A DNA stretch of 42,067 bases from Bacteroidota bacterium (GCA_027492915.1 JAPUDW010000376.1:1-42067), one strand, 5' to 3'. Shown: positions 24,425 through 32,763, counted from the stretch's first letter. Notes: generated from the sequence alone by a model not told the origin. Program-made: numbers and translations.

Positions 24425-24973
24425 ATGGCTGAACAGATCAAAACACGAATGACAGCGACCGAGTTCGTACAACTACCAGAAACCAATTTACCTGTGCAAC
24501 TGCTTGATGGTGAGGTGATTGAGATGGGTGCGCCTGAACTACCACATCAAGACATTGTACTAAATGCTGGTATCTTCTTGAGGCAGCAGGCTAAAGAACT
24601 AGGCGGTAAAGCATACGTTGCACCTGTTGATGTATATTTTGATGAGTTGAACATGCCACAGCCGGATGTCCTGTGGCTTGCACCGGATACAAAGTGCGAA
24701 ATGGTCGGTACACAGCGATTAAGCGGTGCGCCTGACTTGATCGTAGAGGTATTGTCACCCAGTACGGCTGCTATGGACCGCAAGAAAAAATTCCGCCTGT
24801 ATGAGAAATATGGTGTGCGCGAATATTGGATCATTGACCCACGCGATCAACTAGTTGAAGTATGGCAGCACCACGATGGTCGGTTTGTCCTGCTTGATGT
24901 TTATGAAGTGGGCGAAACCTTTACATCTGCATTGATCGGCTCAGTCGAAACGGCTATTCTGTTTGCCACCTAA
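24425..24973 (+). CDS. Uma2-family putative endonuclease
   Basis: Start at ATG 24425, with GGGAGG 7 nt upstream; a GTG at 24410 is in frame but contains the ribosome site. The 182-residue protein has the PD-(D/E)XK order typical of Uma2 (DUF820): MPQPDVLWLAPDTK, GAPDLIVEVLSPSTAAMDRK and KFRLYEKYGVREYWIIDPR. The catalytic D, E and K are in place. Uma2 proteins are abundant in Chloroflexota and cyanobacteria, often as many paralogues; their cellular role is unclear and a selfish or restriction-like function is often supposed. Confidence 0.9.
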   Translation: MAEQIKTRMTATEFVQLPETNLPVQLLDGEVIEMGAPELPHQDIVLNAGIFLRQQAKELGGKAYVAPVDVYFDELNMPQPDVLWLAPDTKCEMVGTQRLSGAPDLIVEVLSPSTAAMDRKKKFRLYEKYGVREYWIIDPRDQLVEVWQHHDGRFVLLDVYEVGETFTSALIGSVETAILFAT

Positions 24974-25101
24974 TTTCGCTATCCTATGTTTCTTACTCAT
25001 TACTTTAACCCCTGACCATATAGACCATCCTAGTCGTCATGTTTTAGCAAGTCACGGTACACTTTAGGTATCATTCGCCACACTAACAGAGGTAGTCTGC
25101 T

Positions 25102-26298
25102 ATGGTAGATTTCACTATTCAGTTGGAAAAAATTGAGCAGGCGGTCGGCATTCTTAAAGAGAAAAATATCGACTGCTGGCTGACTTTCGTTCGCGAAACC
25201 GCACACAATTCTGATCCGGCTCTGCCGTTGATTTCGCCGGCTAATGTCACATGGCATACGGCGCTGATTATCACCAGCAGCGGACAAAAGATCGCTATCG
25301 CCGGACGTTACGAAGTTGGCAACTTCCAGTCGATGGGTATCTGGGAAGAAGTCATCTCCTACGACCAGAGTATCCAACCAGCGCTGGTCGAGGCGCTTGA
25401 CAAGATTAAGCCCACCCAGATCGCGGTCAATTTCTCGGAAAGTGATACTGCCGCTGATGGCCTTTCGCACGGCATGTTCCTCACACTCCAGCGGTATCTG
25501 GCGGGTAAGGATTACACGCTGATTTCCGCTGAGGATGTACTGAACTCGCTGCGAGGGCGCAAGACGGCTGGCGAAATTGCGCGTCTGCGGGCGGCTATCG
25601 CCCTGACCGACGACATTATTGACCGGATCACCAGCGTGATTAAGCCGGGTGCAAGCGCCCTCGATATGGCGAAGTTTGTGCTGGGTGAGTACGAAAAAGA
25701 AGGCGTACCGCCAGCGTGGGACGAGAAATACTGCCCGACGGTCACAGTCGGCGGTGATTCTCCGGTCGGACATTTGTCACCATCGGATCAATATGTCGCC
25801 AAAGCGGGTGATCTCATCCATATGGATCAGGGGGTCATCCTTAACGAGTACATCTCCGACATTCAACGGGTGTGGTACCTGCAACCGGAAGGCGAAACTG
25901 AAGTTCCAGCAGAAATTACTAAAGCGTTCAACGCTGTTCGTGCCGCGATTATGGCGGCTGCCGAGGTGCTGAAGCCGGGGGTGCAGGGTTACGTGGTGGA
26001 TGCGGCGGCACGTAAGACGTTGATGGACGCAGGCTACCCCGAATATAAACATGCGACCGGACACCATATTGGACGTACTGTTCACGATGGCTCGACACTG
26101 TTAGGGCCGCAGTGGGAACGCTACGGTAAGACGCCGCTGGGTATCGTCGAGGCGGGAAACTGCTATACGCTGGAACTGGGCGCACCTGTCCCCGGTCGCG
26201 GGTATATTGGCCTCGAAGAAGATGTGCTGGTGACGGAAAACGGTGTTGAATGGTTGGGCAAGGTGCAGACCGAGTTGTGGGTGATTAAGGCGAAGTAG
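25102..26298 (+). CDS. M24-family metallopeptidase (Xaa-Pro peptidase-like)
   Basis: The 398-residue protein has an N-terminal creatinase-like domain (~1-165) and an M24 catalytic domain. The metal ligands are D242 (HMDQGV), D253 (ISDIQRVW), H321 (ATGHHIGR), a glutamate near 358 (YTLELG) and E372/E373 (GLEEDVLV). Compared with the enzyme at 14264, the usual EPG after the fourth ligand is ELG, so substrate preference may differ. AGAGG lies upstream of the ATG. It is likely a cytoplasmic dipeptidase or proline peptidase in peptide turnover. Confidence 0.88.
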   Translation: MVDFTIQLEKIEQAVGILKEKNIDCWLTFVRETAHNSDPALPLISPANVTWHTALIITSSGQKIAIAGRYEVGNFQSMGIWEEVISYDQSIQPALVEALDKIKPTQIAVNFSESDTAADGLSHGMFLTLQRYLAGKDYTLISAEDVLNSLRGRKTAGEIARLRAAIALTDDIIDRITSVIKPGASALDMAKFVLGEYEKEGVPPAWDEKYCPTVTVGGDSPVGHLSPSDQYVAKAGDLIHMDQGVILNEYISDIQRVWYLQPEGETEVPAEITKAFNAVRAAIMAAAEVLKPGVQGYVVDAAARKTLMDAGYPEYKHATGHHIGRTVHDGSTLLGPQWERYGKTPLGIVEAGNCYTLELGAPVPGRGYIGLEEDVLVTENGVEWLGKVQTELWVIKAK

Positions 26299-26326
26299 TC
26301 AATAGCTATTAGTCGGTAGTCTTTAG

Positions 26327-26349
26327 AAGGGGCGAGAGTGCCCCTTTTT
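26327..26349 (+). terminator. Intrinsic terminator after the second M24 gene
   Basis: AAGGGGC-GAGAGT-GCCCCTT, followed by TTTA. The stem is short but GC-rich. Confidence 0.8.
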
Positions 26350-26968
26350 AGTTGGTAGTCGCCAGTCGTCAGCTTAATGCAAAGGCAAATCGCCATCCCG
26401 CAAGGGGAGGCTTCGCACAGCACGCCAAGGAATACAGAGAGAAAAGCCAAGGGTTTCATGGCGGCATTGGCGGCGGCGGCGGCGACATAAAAATGTTTTT
26501 CCGCCATAAAAGTTATAAATGTTGCAACTGTTGAAGTCGTTGATTGCCAATTTTGCTATGAGTTTGAGGGAGCGATGGCAGCAATTACGGCAATGGCAAG
26601 ATTGGCAACGTTAGGTGTTTGTTATCCGTTCAACGCACAACACGCGGCGGCGCGAAAAGTTGTTAAGCTGCGGCGTAGACCCCATCCCCAGCCCTTCCCT
26701 GTTACTACGGGGAAGGGAGCAAATGCACAAGTCATTTGAAACAGCATACCGCAATTGATTATTCAAAGGGTGACCATTTGGAAGACCATTTGGTAGCTTT
26801 TAAGCAATGATGGCGTTAACCCTTTTGAGGGAGCGAGATTGTTAAGCAGGTTGATGGATGGTTGGTAAACGGTTTGTCGGGTTAACCGAAAATAAACGTT
26901 AGTAGTAATAAGTTTTAAGTGGCAAGTTTCAAGTTGGAAAGCAAAGAGAAAGGTTGGGTGATGCGCTT
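26350..26968. other. 619-bp intergenic region with repeat fragments
   Basis: This stretch lies between convergent genes. It contains a GGCGGC-rich segment near 26465, a hairpin repeat at 26692-26717 and two TTTGAGGGAGCG segments near 26563 and 26823. The second of these is followed by ATGGTTGG and GTTTGTCGGGTT, echoing a segment near 8974-9050. No ORF here has a ribosome site and a recognisable product. Confidence 0.5.
26692..26717. repeat. Hairpin repeat CCCTTCCC/GGGAAGGG
   Basis: An 8-bp perfect stem with a 10-nt loop is preceded by GTAGACCCCATCCCCAG. It resembles the mini-hairpin family in having a GTAG left flank, but lacks the CCCTAC tail. Confidence 0.55.
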
Positions 26969-28498
26969 TTACGAGGTAACGGTTAGGGTGTGTTCTTGCC
27001 AATAGTGGTTGGTTTTGGCGATGACGGTGATGACGTTTTTGATTTCGTGCTCAAGGCGGAAATCGGGGCCAGCGGGGAAGTAGAGAATAGTGTCTTCACG
27101 CCGGACGCTAACATTTTCAACAACGATTGCACGCAACAGCCAGAGTGCCATTTCCTCGCTGGCGCACTGCATACCGACCCAACCGGGGGCAGCGCTGCGA
27201 GGCGTTTGCAAACCCGTTACCATCTGGATGCCGCGTTCTAGTTCGGCTAAAACCTGTTCATAGCCTTCAGGGTTGGTGGCTACTTCATCAGGGTTAACCG
27301 GTTCGAGAAGTGTTCCGCGATGGGGTGGGCCACCGGCAAGCGCCAGATCACAAAATCCTTGCCAAATCTCGTTCCATGCTGCTTTTCCATCAGCATCGTA
27401 GACTAAGCCGGCTGCACCCATCGGCGCGGCGCTGACCTGCGTATTGAGTTGATAACGCGGGGGGAGGATGTTTAAGGCCGCAAAGTTCTGAGGGATTGCA
27501 GCGGGTTTTCCAACCGACTGCGTTCCCGCATTGATCTGAATGGTAACTTCGGCAAGGTGTGGGATGGCTGATTGCAAACGCTCTACAACCGCAGTGATGA
27601 GCGATTGGCTTTGCTCGACCGACCACTGTGGGGAGGTGGTTAATGTCAACTCGGCAAACAACTGATGACCTACCCAACGCACACGCAGTTTTTCGACACC
27701 TTCGACACCATCTATCTGACTGGCGTGATGTTCGATTTGATCAACCAGTGTTGGATCAACCGCGTCCATCAGGCGATGCCAGATGCGAATGGCTGCGTCA
27801 CGGGTAATGAACAGGATGGCGACACCGATGAGCAGCCCAATCAGCGGGTCAAGGATAGGCAAGCCTAGAAGGGTACCGATGGCGGCAACCAAAACGGCTA
27901 AGGATGTTAGGCCATCAATACGGGCGTGGAGGCCATCGGCAACTAAGGCATCCGAGCCGATTTTGCGTCCGGTGCGGATTTGCAGGAGCGCGACGGCTTC
28001 GTTACCGATAAAGCCAACGATAGCGGCGGCGGCAACCCAACCGATATTCTGCATGGGCTGTGGATTCAAGAGTTTTTGGATGGATTCCCAAAAGACTACG
28101 GCTGCGCTCACGATGATCGACAGGACAATGATGACACCAGCGACATCTTCAGCGCGACCGAAGCCATAGGTGTAACGGCGGGTCGCCACTTTACGGGCTA
28201 AGTAGAAGGCCAGCAGCAGCGGAACGGAGTTCAACGTGTCGCCGATGTTGTGAATCGTGTCGGCTAGAAGCGCCACGCTGCCGCTGAGTGCTACAATCCC
28301 AATTTGGATAAGGGTTGTTGCACCCAGCGCTATAATTGCCAACCAGACGGTACGAATCGCTTCTTGATTCGTGCTGGCGGGGTCTGCGGCAATGAATGAC
28401 TCATCACCATGCGTATGCCCGCCGATGTGAAAAATTGCCCCAATCCATCCCCAAAGGGTCGTGGGGGCTGCGTGAGTATGTGGTTTAGGGTTTTGCAT
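26969..28498 (-). CDS. CDF-family metal cation exporter with extra C-terminal domain
   Basis: The 509-residue protein has a His-bearing N-terminus (HTHAAP, HIGGHTHGDES), six predicted helices between ~50 and 240, and the transport-site motifs H83-NIG-D87 in helix 2 and H191-ARI-D195 in helix 5. An HD-HD site is typical of Zn(II)/Cd(II)-transporting CDF proteins. A ferredoxin-like cytoplasmic domain follows (~245-328, HLAEVTIQINAG at its end). Residues ~335-509 are additional and not part of standard CDF proteins (~300 residues). They contain GGPPHRGTLLEPV, PGWVGMQCASEEMALWLLRA and EIKNVITVIAKTNHYW, a compact-looking alpha/beta domain I cannot name. GGAG lies 9 nt before the ATG. The divergent Fur-family gene suggests metal-dependent control. 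Confidence 0.88.
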   Translation of the reverse strand: MQNPKPHTHAAPTTLWGWIGAIFHIGGHTHGDESFIAADPASTNQEAIRTVWLAIIALGATTLIQIGIVALSGSVALLADTIHNIGDTLNSVPLLLAFYLARKVATRRYTYGFGRAEDVAGVIIVLSIIVSAAVVFWESIQKLLNPQPMQNIGWVAAAAIVGFIGNEAVALLQIRTGRKIGSDALVADGLHARIDGLTSLAVLVAAIGTLLGLPILDPLIGLLIGVAILFITRDAAIRIWHRLMDAVDPTLVDQIEHHASQIDGVEGVEKLRVRWVGHQLFAELTLTTSPQWSVEQSQSLITAVVERLQSAIPHLAEVTIQINAGTQSVGKPAAIPQNFAALNILPPRYQLNTQVSAAPMGAAGLVYDADGKAAWNEIWQGFCDLALAGGPPHRGTLLEPVNPDEVATNPEGYEQVLAELERGIQMVTGLQTPRSAAPGWVGMQCASEEMALWLLRAIVVENVSVRREDTILYFPAGPDFRLEHEIKNVITVIAKTNHYWQEHTLTVTS

Positions 28499-28523
28499 AC
28501 GCTATCACTCCACTATTACGGGC

Positions 28524-28553
28524 TTGATTGTAGTCATCCAGCGTTTTTAGAAT
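28524..28553 (+). promoter_or_regulatory. Predicted promoter of the Fur-family gene
   Basis: TTGATT (28524-28529) and TAGAAT (28548-28553) are 18 bp apart, within the 87-bp gap between the divergent CDF and Fur genes. No clear Fur/Zur box palindrome was found by eye. Confidence 0.45.
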
Positions 28554-28585
28554 GGCTTATTGCAAAAAGTGGCGAGAAGGTCAAC

Positions 28586-29032
28586 ATGTCGCACTACAAA
28601 CTTAATTATGAAGATGTGCTGCGCGAGGCCGGACACCGTGTTACTAACCAGCGGGTGCTGATCCTCGATGCGGTGTGTGAAGGCGAGGGACATACGACCA
28701 TCGGGCAGATTTATGCGCGAACCCGATCAAAAGACCGCTCGATTGACCGCTCTACTATTTATCGGGCATTAAAGCTGTTCGTGGAATTGGGGTTGGTGGT
28801 TTCGGCGGATACGGGCGCGGGTGAATTGATGTATGAAATCAGCAAGCCCAAACAACATCACCATCTTGTTTGCCGACAGTGCGGGAAAGAGCAAGAGGTG
28901 GGACAGCAGGTGATGCAAGCCATGTTCGAGCAGGTGCAGAACGAATATCAATTTCGGGTCGATACCGATCACCTGATCTTGTTCGGGCTGTGTTCAAATT
29001 GTCGATCCGCTGCGAATGATAGTGTACCCTGA
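28586..29032 (+). CDS. Fur-family metalloregulator (possibly Zur)
   Basis: The start is placed at ATG 28586 (MSHYKLNYEDVLREAGHRVT), which has GAGAAGG 5 nt upstream; the frame is open for 59 codons more but without family similarity. The 148-residue protein has the Fur winged helix (TNQRVLILDAVCEGEGHTT, then RSTIYRALKLFVELGLV), the metal site HHHLVCRQCGKEQEV, and a second CSNC pair near the C-terminus that should bind structural zinc. Its place 87 bp from, and divergent to, a zinc-type CDF exporter makes zinc sensing the most likely role. Confidence 0.88.
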   Translation: MSHYKLNYEDVLREAGHRVTNQRVLILDAVCEGEGHTTIGQIYARTRSKDRSIDRSTIYRALKLFVELGLVVSADTGAGELMYEISKPKQHHHLVCRQCGKEQEVGQQVMQAMFEQVQNEYQFRVDTDHLILFGLCSNCRSAANDSVP

Positions 29033-29163
29033 AGTTTCGTTTGTTTTGGTAGGTTAATACAAAAACAATCCCCTCTTTCGCCGATTTTCACAAACTGCAT
29101 TCCCCTGTATAGTAAGGGGCATACAGGTTGCTATTTATCGGATTACGTTTAAGGGGGAAATGT

Positions 29164-30090
29164 ATGCAGAAGTATCGAGCCAGTAATCATGTATCGTTCG
29201 GTGGATTTCTACTGTTACTGGTGTTAGCAGTGGTCGCCGGTGCTGCGCTTGGGGGTATCCTATTCGCGGTCGATTATTATATTCATTTTTATCTGGTGCT
29301 GATGTTCCCGATTCTAGCGGGCGCGATTGCAGGCGGCTTGCTGGCGCGTGGGGTGTACTCGGCCAAGGTGCGCAGCCCGTTCGTGGCGTTTATCGTCGGG
29401 TTAGTGTGCGGCGTGTTGATCTTTGCGGTGTATCATGTCGCTTCGTATTATGTGGGCTTTCGCGGGGATGTACGAGCCATTTATGTCGAGAATGCAGGCG
29501 AAGAACCAACAGATGCCGAGTTAACCGAGTTTATTGATTTTGTCCTCGAAGATGAAGTTAATGATACGGGTTTTGTTGGCTATCTGAAACTGATCGCGAA
29601 GGACGGTTTTAGCATCACACGGACAGCATCGAGCAGCAGCAGCGGTATCGACCTGCAAGGTAATGCGGTTTTCATTTATTGGGGTGTCGAAATCTTGATC
29701 GTGGCGCTGTTCGCGGCGTTCATGGCAGCACGGGCGGCAGGCGAACCGTTTAATGAGGATGCGAATGAGTGGTACGGGCCAGCGCTGTTTTATGCCACGA
29801 CCAACGCCAAAGCACGCAAAGAACTGCTGAACGCGCTCAAAGATGGCAGCTTCCAACAAGCGGGTGCGATGCTGACGACACAGGATATTAAGTACCCACG
29901 GTTGGATGTGAACATCCGTCGTACAGCGGATGGTGGAAATTCGCAAGATACGTATGTACAGATCGTCCACTTCCAACGGCGTGGGCGCAGCAGCGGGGTG
30001 ATTAAGCAGGGGATGCTGACACCGAGCGAGTTCGAAAGTTTCCAGCGCGGGTTGGCACAGTCAAGCTCGAACCCGACGTTCACGAGTTAA
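29164..30090 (+). CDS. Membrane protein of unknown function
   Basis: The ATG at 29164 follows AAGGGGGA and gives 308 residues. Three predicted helices occupy ~11-85 (FLLLLVLAVVAGAALGGILF; YLVLMFPILAGAIAGGLLA; FIVGLVCGVLIFAVYHVAS). A polar segment (~90-165), possibly outside the membrane, follows, then a fourth helix (VEILIVALFAAFMAARAAG). The final ~115 residues look cytoplasmic, with ATTNAKARKELLNALKDGSF and a strand-rich part ending in LTPSEFESFQRGL. No family was recognised. It stands alone downstream of the Fur gene. Confidence 0.75.
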   Translation: MQKYRASNHVSFGGFLLLLVLAVVAGAALGGILFAVDYYIHFYLVLMFPILAGAIAGGLLARGVYSAKVRSPFVAFIVGLVCGVLIFAVYHVASYYVGFRGDVRAIYVENAGEEPTDAELTEFIDFVLEDEVNDTGFVGYLKLIAKDGFSITRTASSSSSGIDLQGNAVFIYWGVEILIVALFAAFMAARAAGEPFNEDANEWYGPALFYATTNAKARKELLNALKDGSFQQAGAMLTTQDIKYPRLDVNIRRTADGGNSQDTYVQIVHFQRRGRSSGVIKQGMLTPSEFESFQRGLAQSSSNPTFTS

Positions 30091-30103
30091 TTGTCGGTAG
30101 CGC

Positions 30104-30127
30104 GGAGGAGGCACGCCTCCTCCCTAA
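30104..30127. repeat. Variable-stem mini-hairpin, CCCTAA tail
   Basis: GGAGGAGGC-AC-GCCTCCTCC is a 9-bp perfect stem preceded by GC and followed by CTAAAAG. Confidence 0.75.
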
Positions 30128-30156
30128 AAGTAAGCGATGGTTGCGGTAGGTGGTGC

Positions 30157-30180
30157 GGACGCAGCGCGCTGCGTCCCTAC
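30157..30180. repeat. Variable-stem mini-hairpin, CCCTAC tail
   Basis: A 20-bp perfect palindrome, GGACGCAGCG joined to its complement, ends in TCCCTAC. GTAG at 30146-30149 could extend the pairing across a bulge. Confidence 0.8.
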
Positions 30181-30257
30181 ACAATAACCATTTGACCTTT
30201 TAAACACATTCAGAGAAGATGCTCAAAAGCTGTATCAACACATATTAGCCGGAAAAC

Positions 30258-30282
30258 GGAATGGTCTGAGACCATTCCCTAC
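30258..30282. repeat. Variable-stem mini-hairpin, CCCTAC tail
   Basis: GGAATGGTCT-G-AGACCATTCC is a 10-bp perfect stem followed by CTACGAGAAG. The flanks (GGAAAAC, CTACGAGAAG) match the copy at 10430. Confidence 0.8.
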
Positions 30283-30310
30283 GAGAAGATGTGTTGGTGA
30301 TGAGTGATGC

Positions 30311-30334
30311 GGAGGAGGCACGCCTCTTGCCTAC
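30311..30334. repeat. Variable-stem mini-hairpin, decayed right arm
   Basis: GGAGGAGGC-AC-GCCTCTTG followed by CCTACGTG. The left arm equals that at 30104, while the right arm has lost pairing after 5 bp. Confidence 0.65.
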
Positions 30335-30430
30335 GTGAAGATTTGAGGGAAGCAGCTTCTATTTGGGTCATTGGTGACACGGCACATATGATTGATTATC
30401 TTATGGATATATTAAAATGAGGGGAGAATC

Positions 30431-30459
30431 TTTACTTTTTTAATGAGATATGTTATATT
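30431..30459 (+). promoter_or_regulatory. Predicted greA promoter
   Basis: TTTACT (30431-30436) and TATATT (30454-30459) are separated by 17 bp. The start codon is at 30596, so the leader would be about 130 nt. Confidence 0.5.
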
Positions 30460-30550
30460 ATGCGCCATCAGCGCATATACCACGTTCCGCCCCACACTCA
30501 AAAATTTGAGGGAACGTACCACCCAGGCACAGCCAGCTAGCTGTGTTTTT
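30460..30550 (+). promoter_or_regulatory. Structured greA leader with internal terminator-like hairpin
   Basis: Three hairpins follow one another. ATGCGC-CATCA-GCGCAT (30460-30476). ACGTTCC...GGAACGT (30482-30517), enclosing CTCAAA-AA-TTTGAG. CACAGC-CAGCTA-GCTGTG (30528-30545), followed by TTTTT. The last looks like a weak intrinsic terminator inside the leader, which would allow attenuation or release of a short leader RNA. Confidence 0.5.
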
Positions 30551-30595
30551 ATGTTTTATGGCAGTATCACTACGGAAAAGTGAGGATTGGGTGAC

Positions 30596-31069
30596 ATGAA
30601 TGACGTGCAATATCTGACCGCAGAAGGCATGGTAGAACTTGAGGCACGGTTGAAGTATTTGACCGAACAAAAGCGCATGGAAGTTGCCGAACGTCTGCGT
30701 CAGGCTCTTGAAGAAGGCGGCGACCTTAGTGAAAACGCCGAATATGAAGATGCAAAAAATGAGCAAGCTTTTGTTGAAGGCGAGATTTTGCGCTTAGAAA
30801 CCATTTTAAGCACGGCTCAGATTATCGAAACGACGACGGGCAAGAAAGATAAAGTCGAACTGGGTGCGATGATTACCGTCATTGAAAAGGGCAGCAAAGA
30901 TAAAGAAGTTTACCGTCTTGTCGGCTCGGCGGAAGCAAACCCACGCGATGGCAAAATCTCGGTAGAAAGCCCACTCGGACGGGCGCTGCTGGGCGCGAAG
31001 GTTGGCGAAAACGTCACATTCAAGGCGCCGGACGGCGAGATGATCTTCGTTATCAAGTCGATCACCTAG
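30596..31069 (+). CDS. greA: Transcription elongation factor GreA
   Basis: The 157-residue length is standard for GreA. The N-terminal coiled coil carries YLTAEGMVELEARLKYLTEQ and the tip GGDLSENAEYEDAKNEQAF, whose D and E residues enter the RNA polymerase secondary channel to stimulate cleavage of backtracked RNA. The C-terminal FKBP-like domain ends with SPLGRALLGAKVGENVTFKA. An in-frame TTG three codons upstream is less likely than the ATG at 30596. It is followed closely by lysS, a common pairing. Confidence 0.97.
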   Translation: MNDVQYLTAEGMVELEARLKYLTEQKRMEVAERLRQALEEGGDLSENAEYEDAKNEQAFVEGEILRLETILSTAQIIETTTGKKDKVELGAMITVIEKGSKDKEVYRLVGSAEANPRDGKISVESPLGRALLGAKVGENVTFKAPDGEMIFVIKSIT

Positions 31070-31128
31070 CGAAAACTGCGTCAGGCGATACTGAATCCTG
31101 ACGATTAGAAGTGAATATGATAGACTGT

Positions 31129-31153
31129 AAGGGCTTGCCGTTGGCAGGCTCTT
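31129..31153 (+). other. Hairpin between greA and lysS
   Basis: AAGGGCTTGCC-GTT-GGCAGGCTCTT forms 11 consecutive RNA pairs (two G-U). The following sequence is only mildly U-rich, so it may be a weak terminator or an RNA-processing site that lowers read-through into lysS. A smaller GTCAGG/CCTGAC hairpin precedes it. Confidence 0.5.
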
Positions 31154-31188
31154 CTGTTTATATGCAAAAATTCAGGTCAATATCACCC

Positions 31189-32715
31189 ATGTGGCAACCG
31201 AACAAACTGGAACAGGAACGTGTTGAGAAAATTCAGGCGCTGGAAGCAGCCGGTGTGGAAACATTCCCGCGCCGTGTCGAGCGCACACATACGAGTGTAG
31301 AGGCGATTGCCGCCTACGATGCGATGGAACCGATTGACAAGGAAGCTGCTGAGAGCATTGAGGTCACGGTTTGCGGTCGCGTCCGCCGGGTGAATATCAA
31401 GGGTAAGCTGTCGTTCATCCACATTGAGGATGAGCATGGGCGCGTTCAGTTGTTCCTGCGCGTTAATGATATGGACGAGGCGGTTTATGGCTACATCAAA
31501 GATAAGCTGATCGATACCGACGACTTCGTGCAGGCGACCGGCACGATGATGCGGACGAAAGCCGGCGAAACCAGCATTCTCGTCCACGAGTTTAAGCTGC
31601 TTGCCAAGTCGCTTAGCCCGCTGCCGGTGATTAAGCAGCAGGTACAGGATGACGGCTCGATTGTGGAGTTCGGCGAGTTTAGCTCGGTGGAGACACGCTA
31701 CCGCCAGCGGTATGCCGACCTCGCGGTGAACCACGGTGTGCGTGAGGTGTTCTTAAAACGCGCCAAGATTATCAAGGCGGTACGGAATTTCTTCGACAAC
31801 GAGGGCTTCCTCGAAGTGGAGACCCCGATCTTGCAACCGTTGTATGGTGGTGCAGCGGCGCGTCCGTTCATCACCCACCACAACCAACTGGATGAAGATT
31901 TATACCTGCGCATCAGCTTCGAACTGTATCTCAAGCGGCTGCTGGTGGGCGGTTATGACGCGGTGTACGAACTGGGGCGTGACTTCCGCAATGAGGGTGT
32001 GAGTTACAAGCATAACACCGAGTTCACGATGTTGGAGTTTTATAAGGCGTACATTGACTACAACGATGTGGCTGACCTGTGTGAACGGTATGTGGCTGAA
32101 GCGTGTCTCGCGGTCAACAAATCAACGCAAATCACGTATCAGGGTGTGGCGGTTGACCTGACCCCGAAGTGGAAGCGCATCACCATGCGGGACGCGATCA
32201 AGGAAGAGTCGGGCATTGATTACATGGATTACCGTGATGCGGCCTCGTTGGAAGCGGCTATTCGCAAAGCGGGTATTGAGGTGAAGCCGGGGTTGGCGTG
32301 GGGCAAGCTGGTGGAGCACTTACTGGGTGAATGTGTCGAGCCGAAGCTGGTTCAGCCGACCTTCATTATGGATTACCCGCGTGATATTTCACCGTTTGCG
32401 AAGGCAGTTGAGTACGACGATATGCACGTCGAGCGGTGGGAACTGTATATCGCGGGGATGGAGTTCGCGAACGCCTTTACCGAACTGAACGACCCACGCG
32501 ACCAAGAAGCGCGATTCCTCGATATGGCGAAAACCTTCCGCGCAGGCGAGGACGACGAAACGCCGCTAGACGAAGATTATCTGCGGGCAATGCGCTACGG
32601 GATGCCGCCCAACGGTGGCTTCGGTATGGGTATCGACCGGTTGGTGATGCTGCTGACTGACCAGCGGAGCATCCGTGATGTGCTGCTGTACCCGCAACTG
32701 CGGCGGGAAGAATAA
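31189..32715 (+). CDS. lysS: Lysyl-tRNA synthetase, class II
   Basis: The start is set at ATG 31189 (MWQPNKLEQERVEKIQALEA), matching the usual N-terminal helix of LysRS and giving 508 residues; ATGs at 31117 and 31162 are in frame and no strong ribosome site decides. An OB-fold anticodon-binding domain (~60-165, VCGRVRRVNIKGKLSFIHIE) is followed by the class II core: motif 1 around FFDNEGFLEVETPILQP, motif 2 FRNEGVSYKHNTEFTMLEFY and motif 3 GMGIDRLVMLLTDQRSIRDV. It charges tRNA-Lys in the cytoplasm and is likely co-transcribed with greA. Confidence 0.97.
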   Translation: MWQPNKLEQERVEKIQALEAAGVETFPRRVERTHTSVEAIAAYDAMEPIDKEAAESIEVTVCGRVRRVNIKGKLSFIHIEDEHGRVQLFLRVNDMDEAVYGYIKDKLIDTDDFVQATGTMMRTKAGETSILVHEFKLLAKSLSPLPVIKQQVQDDGSIVEFGEFSSVETRYRQRYADLAVNHGVREVFLKRAKIIKAVRNFFDNEGFLEVETPILQPLYGGAAARPFITHHNQLDEDLYLRISFELYLKRLLVGGYDAVYELGRDFRNEGVSYKHNTEFTMLEFYKAYIDYNDVADLCERYVAEACLAVNKSTQITYQGVAVDLTPKWKRITMRDAIKEESGIDYMDYRDAASLEAAIRKAGIEVKPGLAWGKLVEHLLGECVEPKLVQPTFIMDYPRDISPFAKAVEYDDMHVERWELYIAGMEFANAFTELNDPRDQEARFLDMAKTFRAGEDDETPLDEDYLRAMRYGMPPNGGFGMGIDRLVMLLTDQRSIRDVLLYPQLRREE

Positions 32716-32729
32716 GAGCGCTTAATCAA

Positions 32730-32763
32730 TGGGCAGCCCTTATGGGCCTGCCCACGTCTTTTA
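32730..32763 (+). terminator. Probable lysS terminator
   Basis: TGGGCAGCCC-TTAT-GGGCCTGCCCA is a 10-bp stem with one bulged base, followed by CGTCTTTTAT. Confidence 0.6.

Larger units (their letters stand above)
30091..30430. other. Intergenic region with four mini-hairpins
   Basis: This is the densest cluster of the variable-stem hairpin family in the window (30104, 30157, 30258, 30311). No open frame with a ribosome site was seen. Confidence 0.6.

Noticed and set aside
25030..25773. 247-codon ORF antisense to the second M24 gene
   Set aside because: The M24 frame has all metal ligands, while the antisense frame has no domain or ribosome site.
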